Origin: Nageia nagi
Lineage: Eukaryota; Pinophyta
Direction of reading: 5' to 3'
DNA: 64,000 bases
Assembly (NCBI GenBank): GCA_050084985.1
Contig: JBITNC010000001.1
Location: 58,776,001-58,840,000, forward strand
Positions 48,601 through 60,599 of this stretch are shown one piece after another. The notes under the pieces were generated by a model. That model had not been told where the DNA came from. It saw only the letters and a list, made by a program, of their open reading frames with translations, and searched no databases. The position numbers and the translations under genes were made by a program. Each line of letters opens with the position of its first letter. Position 1 is the first letter of the stretch.

Positions 48601-51600
48601 AAATAATTCCACAAATTTAGTTTTGGGTAGTTTTAGTAGTAAGGAGATAGCCAAAAGCTTCAACATCCAGAATGTAAAGAGAAGGAGCAACATTATAACC
48701 TTATCTATTTGATTGAAAGAGGCCAATACTAGTTGACTAGGATTTGTTAAGGTTCAAAATAGCATAGGCATATCTAAAGAGCATAGATATGAAATTAATG
48801 AACATAAGCCCAAATTCAAGAGCTTTGAGCATAGCAAGAATGAATCTCCACTCAATACAGTCATAAGCTTTATCAAAATTGATTTTTATGAAAATAACAT
48901 CTTGTCCTAAAAATCAGGCCCATTCCATTCCTTCCAAGATTGCTAAAACATTATCCAAGATGTAACAACCTCTAATGAAGTTAGTTTGCTCAAGTTTGAT
49001 AAGCAAAGAAAGAAGATGTCAAATTCAGAGAGAAAGAGCCTTAGATATAATTTTGTAACTAACATTTAGAAATGTGATTGGCCTCAAATTCATGATAATC
49101 TTAGGATCTCTAGGTTTGGGGATGAACTTGATGTTTCCTCTATTGATAATACCTCCAAGGGAGCTTGTGTGCATGGCTTCAAGGTAAAATTTATGTGGAT
49201 CATGGCCAACCAAGTCCCAAAGTTATTTGTAGAACTCAAAAGGGAATCCATCCATCCTAGGAGCTTTGTCATTAGCTAATTGATTTAGAACTTCTTAAAG
49301 GTCCTTCAAAGAGAGGAGCTTATCACACTTAGCTCAATGATTAGTAGAAAGAATGGAAGGGAAAATAGATAAATAGGCCTCCAAGGCTTGCACTCTTTCT
49401 AAGGTGTAAGCTTAAGAAGCAAAAATAATGGAATAATGAGAATGAAAAGATGCAATAATCTCAGTAAGAGAAATAACTTGAGAACCATTCATTCCTAAAG
49501 AGATTTGAATTGGGTGGTTTATCTATGAGAATGCAACTTTTGGAAAATCTCCTTGGAAACTCTATCACTAATTTGAAGCCAATGGAGTCAATCTTTGAGT
49601 TGAGATCCTTTGGCCTCATATAACTTAGCTACCTTGAGCTTAGGGTGGAAATGAGAAACATGAGACTAAAGCTCAAGATTAAAATGACTAGTCTCAAGAT
49701 TAATAGATGCTTAGAAAAGTTCATCATGCAAAGCCACCTTAGACTATCTTCTAAATTGAGCTATTTTCTTGCCAAGGGTTCTCAACAGGGTAAAGGTCTA
49801 GGTAATAGCATTGTTCCACCAAGAAATCTAGCTAAATTCATCTACAATTTTAGGAACAAGGTTCCAAACCTTGTGAATATGGAAAACCATGGTAGGATGC
49901 TAAAGGAACAAAGTATTAAAAAATAACTAGGTTTTATAGTGACATTGCTAATGATCCTTATTCTAAATGGAGAACATGATAGGGACATGGTCGGAGGTGG
50001 TAGTACCTTGAATGTTTTCCATAATAAGGGCCAAGGTATGCATCTTATGAAAAGAAATGAGTATGGTTGGATAGCATTGCTCTTTCAAGTTGTTTGATAA
50101 TATGTGCATGACCAGCTTGAAAGTTAGACCACATATACCAAAGGTTCTTAGGAAAATATAAAGGATAAAAGAATGCATTGGGGTCAGATAAGTTAAGCTT
50201 ATTTCATATGAAGTACCAAGCTTCCCATTATCCTATGGCCCACCACATAGAATGGTGATCCACCTTGTCAGAAGGCTTCTCAATCATATTGAAATCCCCA
50301 CACATGACCTACATGGAAGGTGGAAGCGAAATAGCACACCACTTCCACAAGCTGCAAGATTCATGGGCATTGTTGGAAGCATACACATTTAAAATTCCAA
50401 AAGACTTGTACTTTATTTTTTAATTAAAATACACTAAAAAAATCTAAAATTATATAAAAAATGGGTAATTTGTATTTTTGGTCCTACCTGGAGTCTTGGG
50501 AATGGTTGATCAATGACTATTTAAGTTGGAGGTGCATCATTTGCTACCATCTCAATTAATTTCTCACTTTCCACCAAATTCCACCTTTACATGTTAAAAA
50601 GGGTAATTTTCTTACTTATTTACCTCTTTTTGATTATTTCTAAGTTAAAATTTGATTTTTAGCTCGTGGGTGGGCCCCATTTTGTGCAAATGTATTCACA
50701 ATATTTTTTTCCCTCTGCTTTATTGCAAAATTATATTGGGGTAAAATAAAAGGGACAAAAAACATTAAATAGCAAAATTTTTCACAATCATCACATGCAA
50801 ATTCTTACTTTTTGAATTGATTTTGTATTGATGGTTCTAATTAATACAATATTTCTCAAGGAGGGGAACCAACTGATTGTTCAAATTTTTTAAATTATTT
50901 TTTACATAAAGTGCAAAAAATTCAAAATTTTACATTTAAAAATGTATTTTATTTGAAAAATTGTAAAATTATCCAAAATTTCTTTCAAAATAGTAAAATT
51001 GTTCAAAGTTATTGAATTTCCACTTGATTTCAAATTATTCAAAATTTGGATGAACACATTGGTTAAGGTTTGAATTATCACAAAGTACATTCAAATTGGT
51101 ATCAATATTTGATCTAAATTTGCCAAGAATACATCATTTAGGATTCAAATTTGATGAATACTACATTCAAATTTCTATTCATATTTGTACTAATTTTTTT
51201 AATTTTTTTTAAACCTACAAGAACACATTATTTAGGATTTGAATTTTACAAATACTATAATCAAATTCCTCATCATATTAATTTTGATTTTTTTTTTCAA
51301 CTTTTTAAAATCCTCCAATAACACATTGTTTAAGATTCAAATTTGCTGAATACTACATTCAAATTCCTATTTATATTTGTTCCAAATTTTTATGCTTTTT
51401 TCTACTATGAACACATTGTTTTTACATATTCATTCAAAATGTGTAAATTATTTCAAAATTAGTCAAAGTTCAATGCTAAAAGTTTAAATGCCAAATTGTT
51501 AAAATTTCAATTAACTGTTCAAATTTTATAATTTTTAAAGTACAAATATTTTTTCAACTAACATCGAAGTATCTACACTTATTGAACTAAGTCCTTTGTG

Positions 51601-51628
51601 CAAAAGACCTAATCCAATAGGGGCAAAA
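45645..51628 (+). mobile_element. Second copy of 3' noncoding region, interrupted by a LINE
   Basis: 45645-46214 and 50409-51628 together align with 42480-44518 in the same order, interrupted at 46214/50409 by a LINE. The irregular 'gaacacatt' repeats reappear at 51050-51425. A polypurine-like 'aataggggcaaaa' precedes LTR C. No gag, protease or PMD is present in this copy. Confidence 0.75.
46215..50408 (-). mobile_element. LINE (L1-type) insertion, 5'-truncated
   Basis: On the minus strand, in order: endonuclease piece (CGDFNMIEKPSDKVDHHSMW near 50290; SDHVPIMFSI near 49970), reverse-transcriptase start (LGGIINRGNIKFIPKPRDPK and NLRPITFLNVSYKIISKALS, 49150-49030), later RT/thumb part (YYSSCWVPYQACYNKL, GFHRVAWGFCCPPREVGGMD, 48200-48040), zf-RVT part (NPRCAFYNALDSCFHLFW, 47220-47170), and a poly(A) tail seen as a T-run at 46209-46216. 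Near-identical 13-mers flank it (tacattatttttt at 46202-46214; tactttatttttt at 50409-50421), the target-site duplication. It starts inside the endonuclease domain, so it is 5'-truncated, and has many stops. It would copy itself by target-primed reverse transcription if intact. Confidence 0.85.
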
Positions 51629-52770
51629 TGTAGACACTAAAAACTAACACTTTTTGAGTAGATATGTTTTATGAAATTTACATATTGTGACTCATTATCT
51701 AATTTATTCTTAATATTTATTATGCAAAGTTAAACTACTCAAAAGTACAAAATAGAGGATAAATGACTTAAAATACAAATATGAGCAAAAGTGGGTATCT
51801 AGCCCAAATAACTTAAGTTGACTCAAGAGGTATATAACTCAAAGTAAAATTGGAAAATCCTCTCTTAATTCATTTTCTCACTTAGACACTTATGATTTTT
51901 TCTCTCACACATTACTCCAAGAACATTGCTAGGGTTTTGAGATAAGGGTTTGAAGGATTCAAGGTTTTCACCACAAATATCTTAAAGCTTGCTTCCACAC
52001 TCATGAGGTAACATTGCTATGGTGTTTCTATGGTTTAATTGAATTATTATTGTATTTATTCAAGGTTTTTGTAGGGAATTGAAGGAAAGAAAACCATGGA
52101 AGAGCTTGGGAAGACCTACCTTTCGTATTAACAAAATTATTTGCATGTAGCATGTTGTTTAGGTTAAAATCATATTATCTTGCATTTCCATTACTAAAAT
52201 CATTGTTTGAATTCATAATAGCTTAAACACATGTTGTGAACATCCATTAGATCTTATGGGTATCCTTGGATATAATTGATCCAAGGATCTTTAAATATTT
52301 TTTCATTCCAAGCATTTAAGGTTTTCAAGATTTTCAAGTATTAGATCTCATTTTTAGCCACCAAAACATGTAAATATTATCTCCATAGTTCAAATCCACC
52401 ATATAAATTATTCAAATATCATATATAAATAAGAATTTGTACACATAGGCATATATATTTCATTTTTTTTCAATTCAATTTGAGGGATTGAGCCTCGCAT
52501 ACCATTTGGAGTTAGGAGACTCACTCCATGCTCACCTAGATTCCTTAAAAGGCTTAAGTTAGGAGGGCCCCCTTCCTATTTAGATGCATTTAGGATTTAT
52601 TGATGTTTGTGTAAATTTTTAGCTTATTATTCAACAATTGAAACATACCTTTATTAAATTTTCTACCTAATGCTCATTAAGTAAAGCAGAGTTGTGTAAT
52701 TTGGGTTTTGTGTGTGCAGTTAACTTATTTATGCATGTCAGATCACATATAATACAAATTTTGACCAATA
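51629..52770 (+). repeat. LTR C (most complete LTR of this family)
   Basis: It starts TGTAGACACTAA after 'aggggcaaaa' and ends near 'ttgaccaata', 1142 bp. It aligns with both A and B. A primer-site octamer does not follow, so it is a 3' LTR or the edge of a recombination product. Confidence 0.8.
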
Positions 52771-54290
52771 ATCATCTTGAGAATACCAAATACAAAAATA
52801 TTCAATATTTCATTCTTATATTCATGCATAAAAAATCATGATAAAGGTGTATCCACATCATCATAGGTACATGCCCCATTCCTAGATGGAACATATGCAA
52901 TTAGAACCATATATGTTAACATCATCATGAGGTACATTCCCTATTATTTGATGTAACATTATGAATTATGAATAACTAATATGGTGATGGTTATTTTAGA
53001 CCTAACAAAAAAAGGTGAATAAAAAATAAAGGTTAGTTTAAATCCAACCAACAAAGGTGAATCAAAGATGGAGGTTAGTTGAGACCCAATCAGCAAATGT
53101 GACTCTAAATATGCCATTCATCATCATGAGTTACATGCCCCATTCATATACATATACATGATGTGCTACATTGTCACAAGGTGCATGCCCCATTCTTAGA
53201 ATTGATTCAAAGGTGATGGTTAGTATCAAATCTTGTGAAGAATGGGTTAGAACCAAGAATGAATGTGCAAAGAATACATCATTCTTCAATTGAATTTTCA
53301 TTCATTCTTGCAAAAATCTCATTCTCCAATATATGTTAGTCCTATATTAGTTTTTGGATAACATACAACTAGAGGGTGCATTATGTACAAGGTAAGGAGG
53401 TAGCTATCGAGAAATGGTAGCATGGGCATTCGTGACCAGTGCAAATGCTAATGTTGGCATAGATGCTAGGATCAATAATGAATTAGATGTCCAAATTTTA
53501 GGGTAATGAATTTGGTTTCTAGGATATAAGCAAAGATCATGGTTTTCCAAATTTGGGGGTACAAGGTGGCCATCATTTGTCATTTTCCCCATGTAATGTA
53601 TCCTAATTTGGATTTTAAATAGGCTTAATGTAGTTTTAATTTCATATTAAATGTTTAACATTTGATCTCTGGTCTAGTAGGAGAAGTGTGATCATAATAG
53701 AAAGGATTTGAGCACTCCCAAAGATTTGCATTGTAAGGTAGGTATTTTCATGTGTATTTGATCGATTTGGTTGATTTTAGGCATTTTTATAAGAATTTTG
53801 GCCTATTATTTGTGTTTGTAGGATTAAGATTACTAACCAGGATAACCATAAGGCATACCTAATCCAACATAATTAGGTTCCTACCCATATGGTAGCTTTC
53901 TAGGACCCTTTGTTTTATTTTTTGCTTAATTTACCAAATTAAGGTAAAGAAAAGGCAAAACCAATTAAATACCATAGGTTTAGAGTTTTATACATAGGGC
54001 ATCCATGATTTTGTAGTTAGGATAGGTTTTTATGTGCCAAAATATATGTTTGGGTAATAGTAGGGATAGAAGCATTTTTCCCTCGATTTTTGAAAATATT
54101 GATCATATAAAGACTTGCTTGAGTGATAGTGTGAGCACTAATGCTAGGTTGGTAGAAGAGTTTTCAATCAACAGGAATGTAGTTCCAATTGTGATTTTTA
54201 TTAATATTTGACTACAATGAGAAAATATTTTTTTTGCTTTATGATTTAAATAAAATTATGAAATAACTATGACATACATTTTCTTATTTA
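52771..54290. other. Noncoding stretch with short repeated phrases
   Basis: The phrase 'catcat-aggtacatgcccc' + 'attc' recurs around 52857, 52930, 53132 and 53174, and 'aaaggtgaat'-'gaggttagtt' around 53010-53080. No gene found. It may be the 3' end of the minus-strand element whose gag lies at 57.4-59.1 kb. Confidence 0.4.
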
Positions 54291-54299
54291 TGATTGAAG

Positions 54300-56190
54300 T
54301 ATCATCAGTTCTTGATGGAGCCTCAGCCTATATCCTAAAGCTAGAATAAGTTTATGGTTTGGTAGGATAAGTTGATAGATGATTAGCTTGGTGTGCTACA
54401 CCATGTGGTTATGGGTTACCTACTACATGCTTCTTATGTATTGTGGATAAGGAGTTGCTCATAGCCCTGATGGAGAGATGGTCAGATATGAACAACACCT
54501 TTCACTTGCTTATTACGGAGATGATGATCATTCCTAAGGATATACACATGATTCTATGGGTGCCCATTGAAGGAAATCCCTTTTACTTTTAGGAAGTATG
54601 ACTAATGCATAGTGCAAAGGTACTATGAAGTGGTTGAATATAATTGAAGAGTACCATAAGGGAAAGAAGGGTGCTTAGCTTCATCGTGTCTTTAAAGGCA
54701 AGATAAAGAGGTTTGGACATGTGCAATTTATTATGGAAACTTGCATTGACATTATTGTTTACTCAATAAGAACCATGAGGTGTTTCCATTTAGCTTGGTA
54801 CATGTTGTGTACCAAGTTACTCAAGGTGTGAAGTATTCTTGGGCTCCATACATCATTGCTCAGATCTATCATGACTTGCATAATTTTATTATGATGGTAC
54901 ACTCATTTATGCTACTATGTTGGACCTATAAACACATTGCACTGATTTGACCAAGAGAGTTTCTTGTTCATGGCATAGCTCCTAAAAATCCCATGTGGTA
55001 TACATGGGCTAGAATGAAAAAGATCACATGGGTTCATAAAACCATGGAGGTGTATTGCAAAGTGATGGATGGTTTGAGTTGAATAGCTTAGAAATTATTC
55101 TAACATATAATTTTGGTTTTATAAGAGATATCATTTATAATCCTTGCACAAGTTTTCCATAGGGGCCAAATGAGCTAGGGGATGAGTTGGATTGGTATTA
55201 GCCTTCTTATTATTTGTAAAAAAGAAATATGTTTTTGGAGCCCTACAGGTTGTATAGGGTGAATTGAAAATTTGGGAAGAAGAAAGGCATTCCCTAGGAA
55301 TGCAAATTTTTAGTTAGGATGGGAAGGTATAACGCTCATGACCCTAATTTATTTAAGAATCTACCCAAGTGGGAATAGGAATGGCATCCTCTCAAGGACC
55401 ATGGTTTAGGGAGTGATGCAAATGATGAGGGAGTTGAGGCAGGCCTTAGTTTGGCTAGGAGTATTTGATATAGTAGGCTAGAGCAAGATAAGATCCCCTT
55501 GATTTGTATGGTTTGGAGCAGCTGGCAAAGGAAGTTGAAGGTGAAGGAGATGAAGAGGATAAAGAATATGGTGAAGATGAAGAAGAATAAGAATAATAAC
55601 AAGATATACATATGGAGGATGCACCCTTGCAGGAGGAGCAAGGTGGATGGGATGTGCCTATTGGAATTCCCATTGTAGAGACCACCTAACAACAACTTGA
55701 GAATGAATTAAGTGTGGTAATCTTTGTACCTACAAGTTATTACTTACAAAAAATAATATATGACTAATATGTTTTCATTATTTTAATTTTGTAAATCAAA
55801 TAAAGTTAGATCTAGACTCAAAAAAGGCTACAAGAAATTAAGTTGAGGAGGAGCTAGTAGGCCTAAAAGAGGAGGTGGCCACCAAGGATGAGAAAATTGA
55901 TGGATTGAAGGTTATATTGGTAGCCTTGGAGAAATTATGGAAACATTGCAAAAAATGCATGAGGATTCAAATAATAGGGACTTCCTAGGCATGATGGACC
56001 ATGTACTAGAATAAAAAGATAATATTGAAGATTTATCCAATGAGAAAATATATATTTAGACACAACTCATGGCATTAGATGAACAAAATAGGATAAAGAG
56101 GCCTAGTTTGAGTAGGACTTCCTCTAGGTCAAAGAGTTTTAGGAGACACCAAGGTACTACAAGTGGTGTTAGCATAGAGAATTGATGTAC
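54300..56190 (+). pseudogene. Second plant mobile domain (PMD) remnant
   Basis: From 54470 the plus strand reads MERWSDMNNTFHLLITEMMI and IPKDIHMILWVPIEGNPF, matching the PMD core ('NTFHLP-GEMTITL-DV-MILG-PI-G'). After a frameshift, PFSLVHVVYQVTQGVKYSWA and PYIIAQIYHDLHNF match the 'YSWG---LA-LYREL' block. Further frames give a Glu-rich acidic part and, near 55840-55930, a coiled-coil-like EEELVGLKEEVATKDEKIDG. Many stops and frame changes make it dead. It is antisense to the gag at 57.4-59.1 kb, the same layout as the first element. Motif-based call. Confidence 0.55.
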
Positions 56191-56199
56191 TAGGTTAGT

Positions 56200-57390
56200 T
56201 GTATTTATTGGATGGAAAGACAATGTATCATATTTTTTATTAATATATATTTGAGATATATATTTTTGCTTATGCCTAAATGTGCTATGGTCACTACGTG
56301 ACTTTGATTTTTAAGTTATTATTTTGTTTTAAGTTGTTAAGTATTAAAATAATGTATTTTAAGTGCTAAATTATGTATTATTATAGATAATTTACTAATG
56401 TAATGGACCAATAATTATGGTAAGGGACTTAATTATATAAAAAAAACAACTATAAGGAACCCAATGTGGACATTGGTATTTTTGAAGAATTATAGGTTCT
56501 AGTTTTGTTTTAATATATCATGGCTACAGGTAGGGTTGGAATTTTATCATTTGATCACCTAAAACCTAGGTCTTGTTATTACTATGTGGATGTGAACTAT
56601 AAGGAAAAAATTAACCTAAATGCAAAAAATAACTTTATGATTAATTTTTAATGTGATATTATATATGTTTAAGATATTGTAATGGTTGATATCTAACATA
56701 AAGGTTTTGACTATGCTAAAAATGCTTTAAGGAACCCAACATGGGTGTTGTATTGATAGATAAGAAATAGCTCTATCTATGACCTCTTTATCACCAATTT
56801 GAACTCCCTTGAAGGTTTGGGCAAAGATCAAATATGACATATAGGAAAAAGTATCAATTGGACATGAGGTGAAAAGTTTTCAAGAGGTATAAATGGTTAA
56901 AAATGCTTCGTAGTATTGGAGATGACCATTAAGGTGTCATGGGTAACCTCAAGGTACTAATGGCTTTTAGAAATTATGAAGGAAGTAAAGTGTGTGCATT
57001 GATATCAACATTAGCACTAGGTTACAAAGGGATATGGGATATTGTTGGTCAATGGTTCACTGATGCCCCTAATATGTGTGAGGTAATGGATAAGGGTATT
57101 GAATTCTAGCATGAACATGGGGTTATAGTGGATGTTTGATCACAAAAGCAATATAAAGACACCTATGCTACAGTTATATATCATAATAACTATAAATGAC
57201 AATAATGAAAGCAATAATGTGTACCTTTTTCCTATGTTGGGGTGATATTACAAATAAAATTTATGCTTGTATTTGACAATTTAGCTTTGATGAAATTCAA
57301 TAATGTATTGTTGAAGATACCTATGTTCTTGTTATTCTCATGTTAAGTACTTCACATTTACTTCAACTGATCATTTGATTTGACATCTTT
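56200..57390. other. No gene recognised between PMD and gag remnants
   Basis: One plus-strand frame gives short protein-like bits (RNPTWVLY, SSIYDLFITNLNSLEGLGKD near 56730-56820) between stops, of unknown family. A phrase 'aaggaacccaa-gtgg' occurs at 56455 and 56732. Otherwise AT-rich. Confidence 0.35.
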
Positions 57391-57399
57391 AGGTTCTAA

Positions 57400-59140
57400 A
57401 AAAGACACCTTCTTTTGATCGATCAAGTCCTAAATATTATTAAGCAATATCACATAGTAGTTTGTCATATGTTCTTATTATTGATGATATTCACAAAACT
57501 CATCTAACTTACTCTCACTTGGTACACCTATTGCAAAGGATGGATGATATGTAGACTTAGGTGGTAGAACTAATAATTTTCTTTTGATCAAGGCCTTTAT
57601 AACTTCATCAATATCATCATGCATTGTTATGAATTTTCATCTAGGAAATTTTTGATATTCTATGTAAATTTATTTCTCATATTTGTCAACTTTTCAAACT
57701 CCATTTGCTACTACTATGAATTGCTATACTAATTCCACTTTGGTTATGATTTGTGCTTCTTATGATTGCTCCTTTTTGTATTGATGTTGGTATTGTGAAG
57801 GTGACATTCCCTTTTTTTGTTTTGATTTTGGTTTATATTATCCATATATAATGTGTAACCGTTCTTTTTCCAATAATATCTGTAGAAACTCATTGAGAGC
57901 TAACTTATAATTGTCAAAACATTTTTCATATATTTTGGTTGAAGAGCCTCAATGAAGGCTAATATTTTCATATTTTCACCTTTATGAAATTGATAACCTT
58001 TTAAGTATAAAATATGATAAATGACTTAATGTATTGCCCTTCTCTTTGCTTTAGCTTCATCAAATCACTAACTTTAACCTTTTTGCGATGTGAATTTGAT
58101 GATCATCATAAAATATAGTCTTTAAATATGCAAAGTTTTTAATGCTAGTATGTGGAAACTTACTAAATCACTATGTATCTTTTGCTTTTAGATATAAAGG
58201 AAATAAATTTGCATGCAATTCTTCATCCATAGTAATTAAGGAGACTTCATCAGATAAAATGCATAAATGAAGACATGGATTAGTTGTACCATCAAACTTT
58301 GTAAACTTTAAAGCTTTGCTATAATGTAATATGGTGGATATAATCCTCAAGCACATAGGGTTATTATTTTCATTTTGATGAGGATATAGACCTTGATATT
58401 TTGTAATTTTCAAGATATTTTTCTATAGACCTTCAAATCTTTCTAAAGTTATCTTTTGTAATATCATTTATGAAGTCATCATTGGTATAGTTACCTACAT
58501 ATTTTCCCTTGCATTTTGCAATGGATATTTATAATTTTTTCCTTCTTCAAATGTTGGTAATTATTTTCTAGGCTTGAAGACTTCAAAAGCTCTAGTTTTA
58601 TCATATCTATCATGGATGATATTATGCAAATTTGTTGAAACTAACCATTCTCTCTTAGTATGAGACATCAATATCATGTGCTCCCTCTTGTACTTTAGTA
58701 ATTTTACACATATGATATCATTTTCTTCTTGATTCCATCCAAAAATGGGTTGCATGGCTTGAGAAAGTAGTCTATCAACATCTTCTTCCTGATATTTTTA
58801 TTTATTTGTGATAGTACATTAGACCAGTTACTTATTTTTGGGCTGAAATAATTCTATTTTGTTCTTGTAATCACTTTGAACCTTATGAAGCAACCACTTG
58901 TAATATTTTCTTTTCTATGGTATACTCAAGTTTACAATGGAAATCTCATTTACTGAATGAAGAAATTTAGATTTAATTTTCTTATCTTCCTTTGATGAAT
59001 TTGCATATGATAGATGCACCTCTTTAAGAAGTATGTTGATCTCTTCAAACTTTGCAATATATTCTTAATCACACATATATTTAATGAAAATGTTTGTATT
59101 TGTTGATCCAAAAAATACAATCTAGCTCTTTGTATTGCAA
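57400..59140 (-). pseudogene. Ty3/gypsy gag remnant, minus strand
   Basis: Read right to left: FGWNQEENDIICVKLLKYKR (58740-58680), then KALKFTKFDGTTNPCLHLCI followed by EELHANLFPLYLKAKDT (58310-58170), the Gag core ('F-KFDGTTNP--HL', 'L--LFPLSLK'). Farther left FHKGENMKILAFIEALQPKY (in shifted frame) and EFCEYHQ...EHMTNYYVIL, a knuckle-like 'C--H...H' region, near 57520-57440. Stops are frequent. No pol motif follows; instead the opposite strand carries a PMD remnant. Confidence 0.6.
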
Positions 59141-59148
59141 TAGAGTTA

Positions 59149-60580
59149 TGGGGGTACTAGATTCATCATCATAATGAACCAATAGTCCTTGGATGAATCA
59201 ATTTTGAATTGATTCAACCTTTGATTTTATTTATCTAGGATGGTGCCTAGAGAGCCATTTTCAAACAATCTTAGGAACCATAATTTGTAGATAAAATCAT
59301 GATCCTCTTGATATTTATGATTTTAGGAATATAAGGGATAGACATTCTCTATAGAATTGCTCTACTCATAAGTGGCTCTTATTTTGGAAATTCAAAACTG
59401 CAAATATTAGTATCTTATAATCTTCTTTAGACACATCCTATAGATAGAGAGGTGAATAGGATCTTGAGCTTCTGATGGTTCAATTTTATACAATTCAATC
59501 TTGTCTTGGGTCTTTAACTAATTATATCATATTTTTTCCATATAAAGGAATATAATATATATGAGATTCTATCTCTCATAAATAAGATAATGTTACCCAT
59601 TTGTTGTATCTCTTAGAATTGAAAATCACAAGGTTTACTTCCACAAATAGAGATGTAGACCCTTTAAAATACTTATCACAAATAGAAGATACAATTTGAT
59701 TCAAATTCCTTATTCTAGTTTTATCAAGATAGTGACTTATCCATCATGAAAGGTGGAAAAGGAAAAGAAAAGGGATAAAGACATCGAAAGAGATACAAAT
59801 TTTAAAGTGTAGAAAAGAAAGGGAAATGATATCTCTTGGGGCCAACTTGGGTTTCCAACAATTCTATTAGAACTTGGATAGCTCATAGCAATCCCTATAA
59901 TACAATATTTATCATTTAGCTATAAGAGAATAGAGGCTATAGTCACAAATATTTTATTCATCATACAATGAAGAATATAAAATATATAAATAATGTAACC
60001 ATTTATGTCATACAAGGACTACATGAAGAAATAAATGTACAGATACTACCATACTTTTTGGGATAGAAAAATAGATATTTCATTACTTAAGTGTTAATGC
60101 TACAATATCCAACCTCTTGTTTTACATCAATATGAGTTGTATATATATAGCTTTAAATTTGAAAATAACTACCAACTCTAATAAGAATCTAAAGAGAATC
60201 TATAAACTACAACCCATACTCAACTAACTATGATCTAATAGAATTATAAAATCTATAACATATCTAAGCTACAACTTGAATCTACATAGTTGTAACTTCC
60301 TAAATTTATGCTAAAATATAACTTTATTTTGTATTTAGTACCAAAAAAAGCTAGGAGATCTTGTTCTCATAAGATTAGAGAAATGTTAAAAGCTTTTCTT
60401 AAGATTATTATAATGTTTATACAATCTTTTTAGACTTTGGTAGTAGAATTGAGATTGTCATTATTTAGACTAATAGGAGATGATTGTTGTCTTCAGTGGA
60501 TATTGGTGAACATGATGAAGCTCTAGAAGAGTGAGTCATGGTTGAGTTTGCTAGGTTTCAAGAAAGAACAAGGTGTATTG
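59149..60580 (-). repeat. Direct repeat copy 1 (possible LTR/leader of the minus-strand element)
   Basis: It shares 'gggggtactagattcatc', 'ttggatgaat', 'agtggctcttattt', 'gagattctatctctcat', 'gatgtagaccctttaaaa' and 'ttatccatcatgaaaggtgg' in order with 62990-64000. Alignment is continuous to about 60060; after about 450 unmatched bases a last match ('caaggtgtattggttgatca') occurs near 60570. It lies just upstream of the minus-strand gag. Confidence 0.7.
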
Positions 60581-60599
60581 GTTGATCAAACTACTTTCC

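Noticed and set aside
55336-55695. 119-codon minus-strand frame with a hydrophobic and Ser-rich stretch
   Set aside because: It is the reverse of the Glu/Asp-rich and coiled-coil part of the plus-strand PMD gene; such acidic codons mirror as Phe/Leu/Ser.
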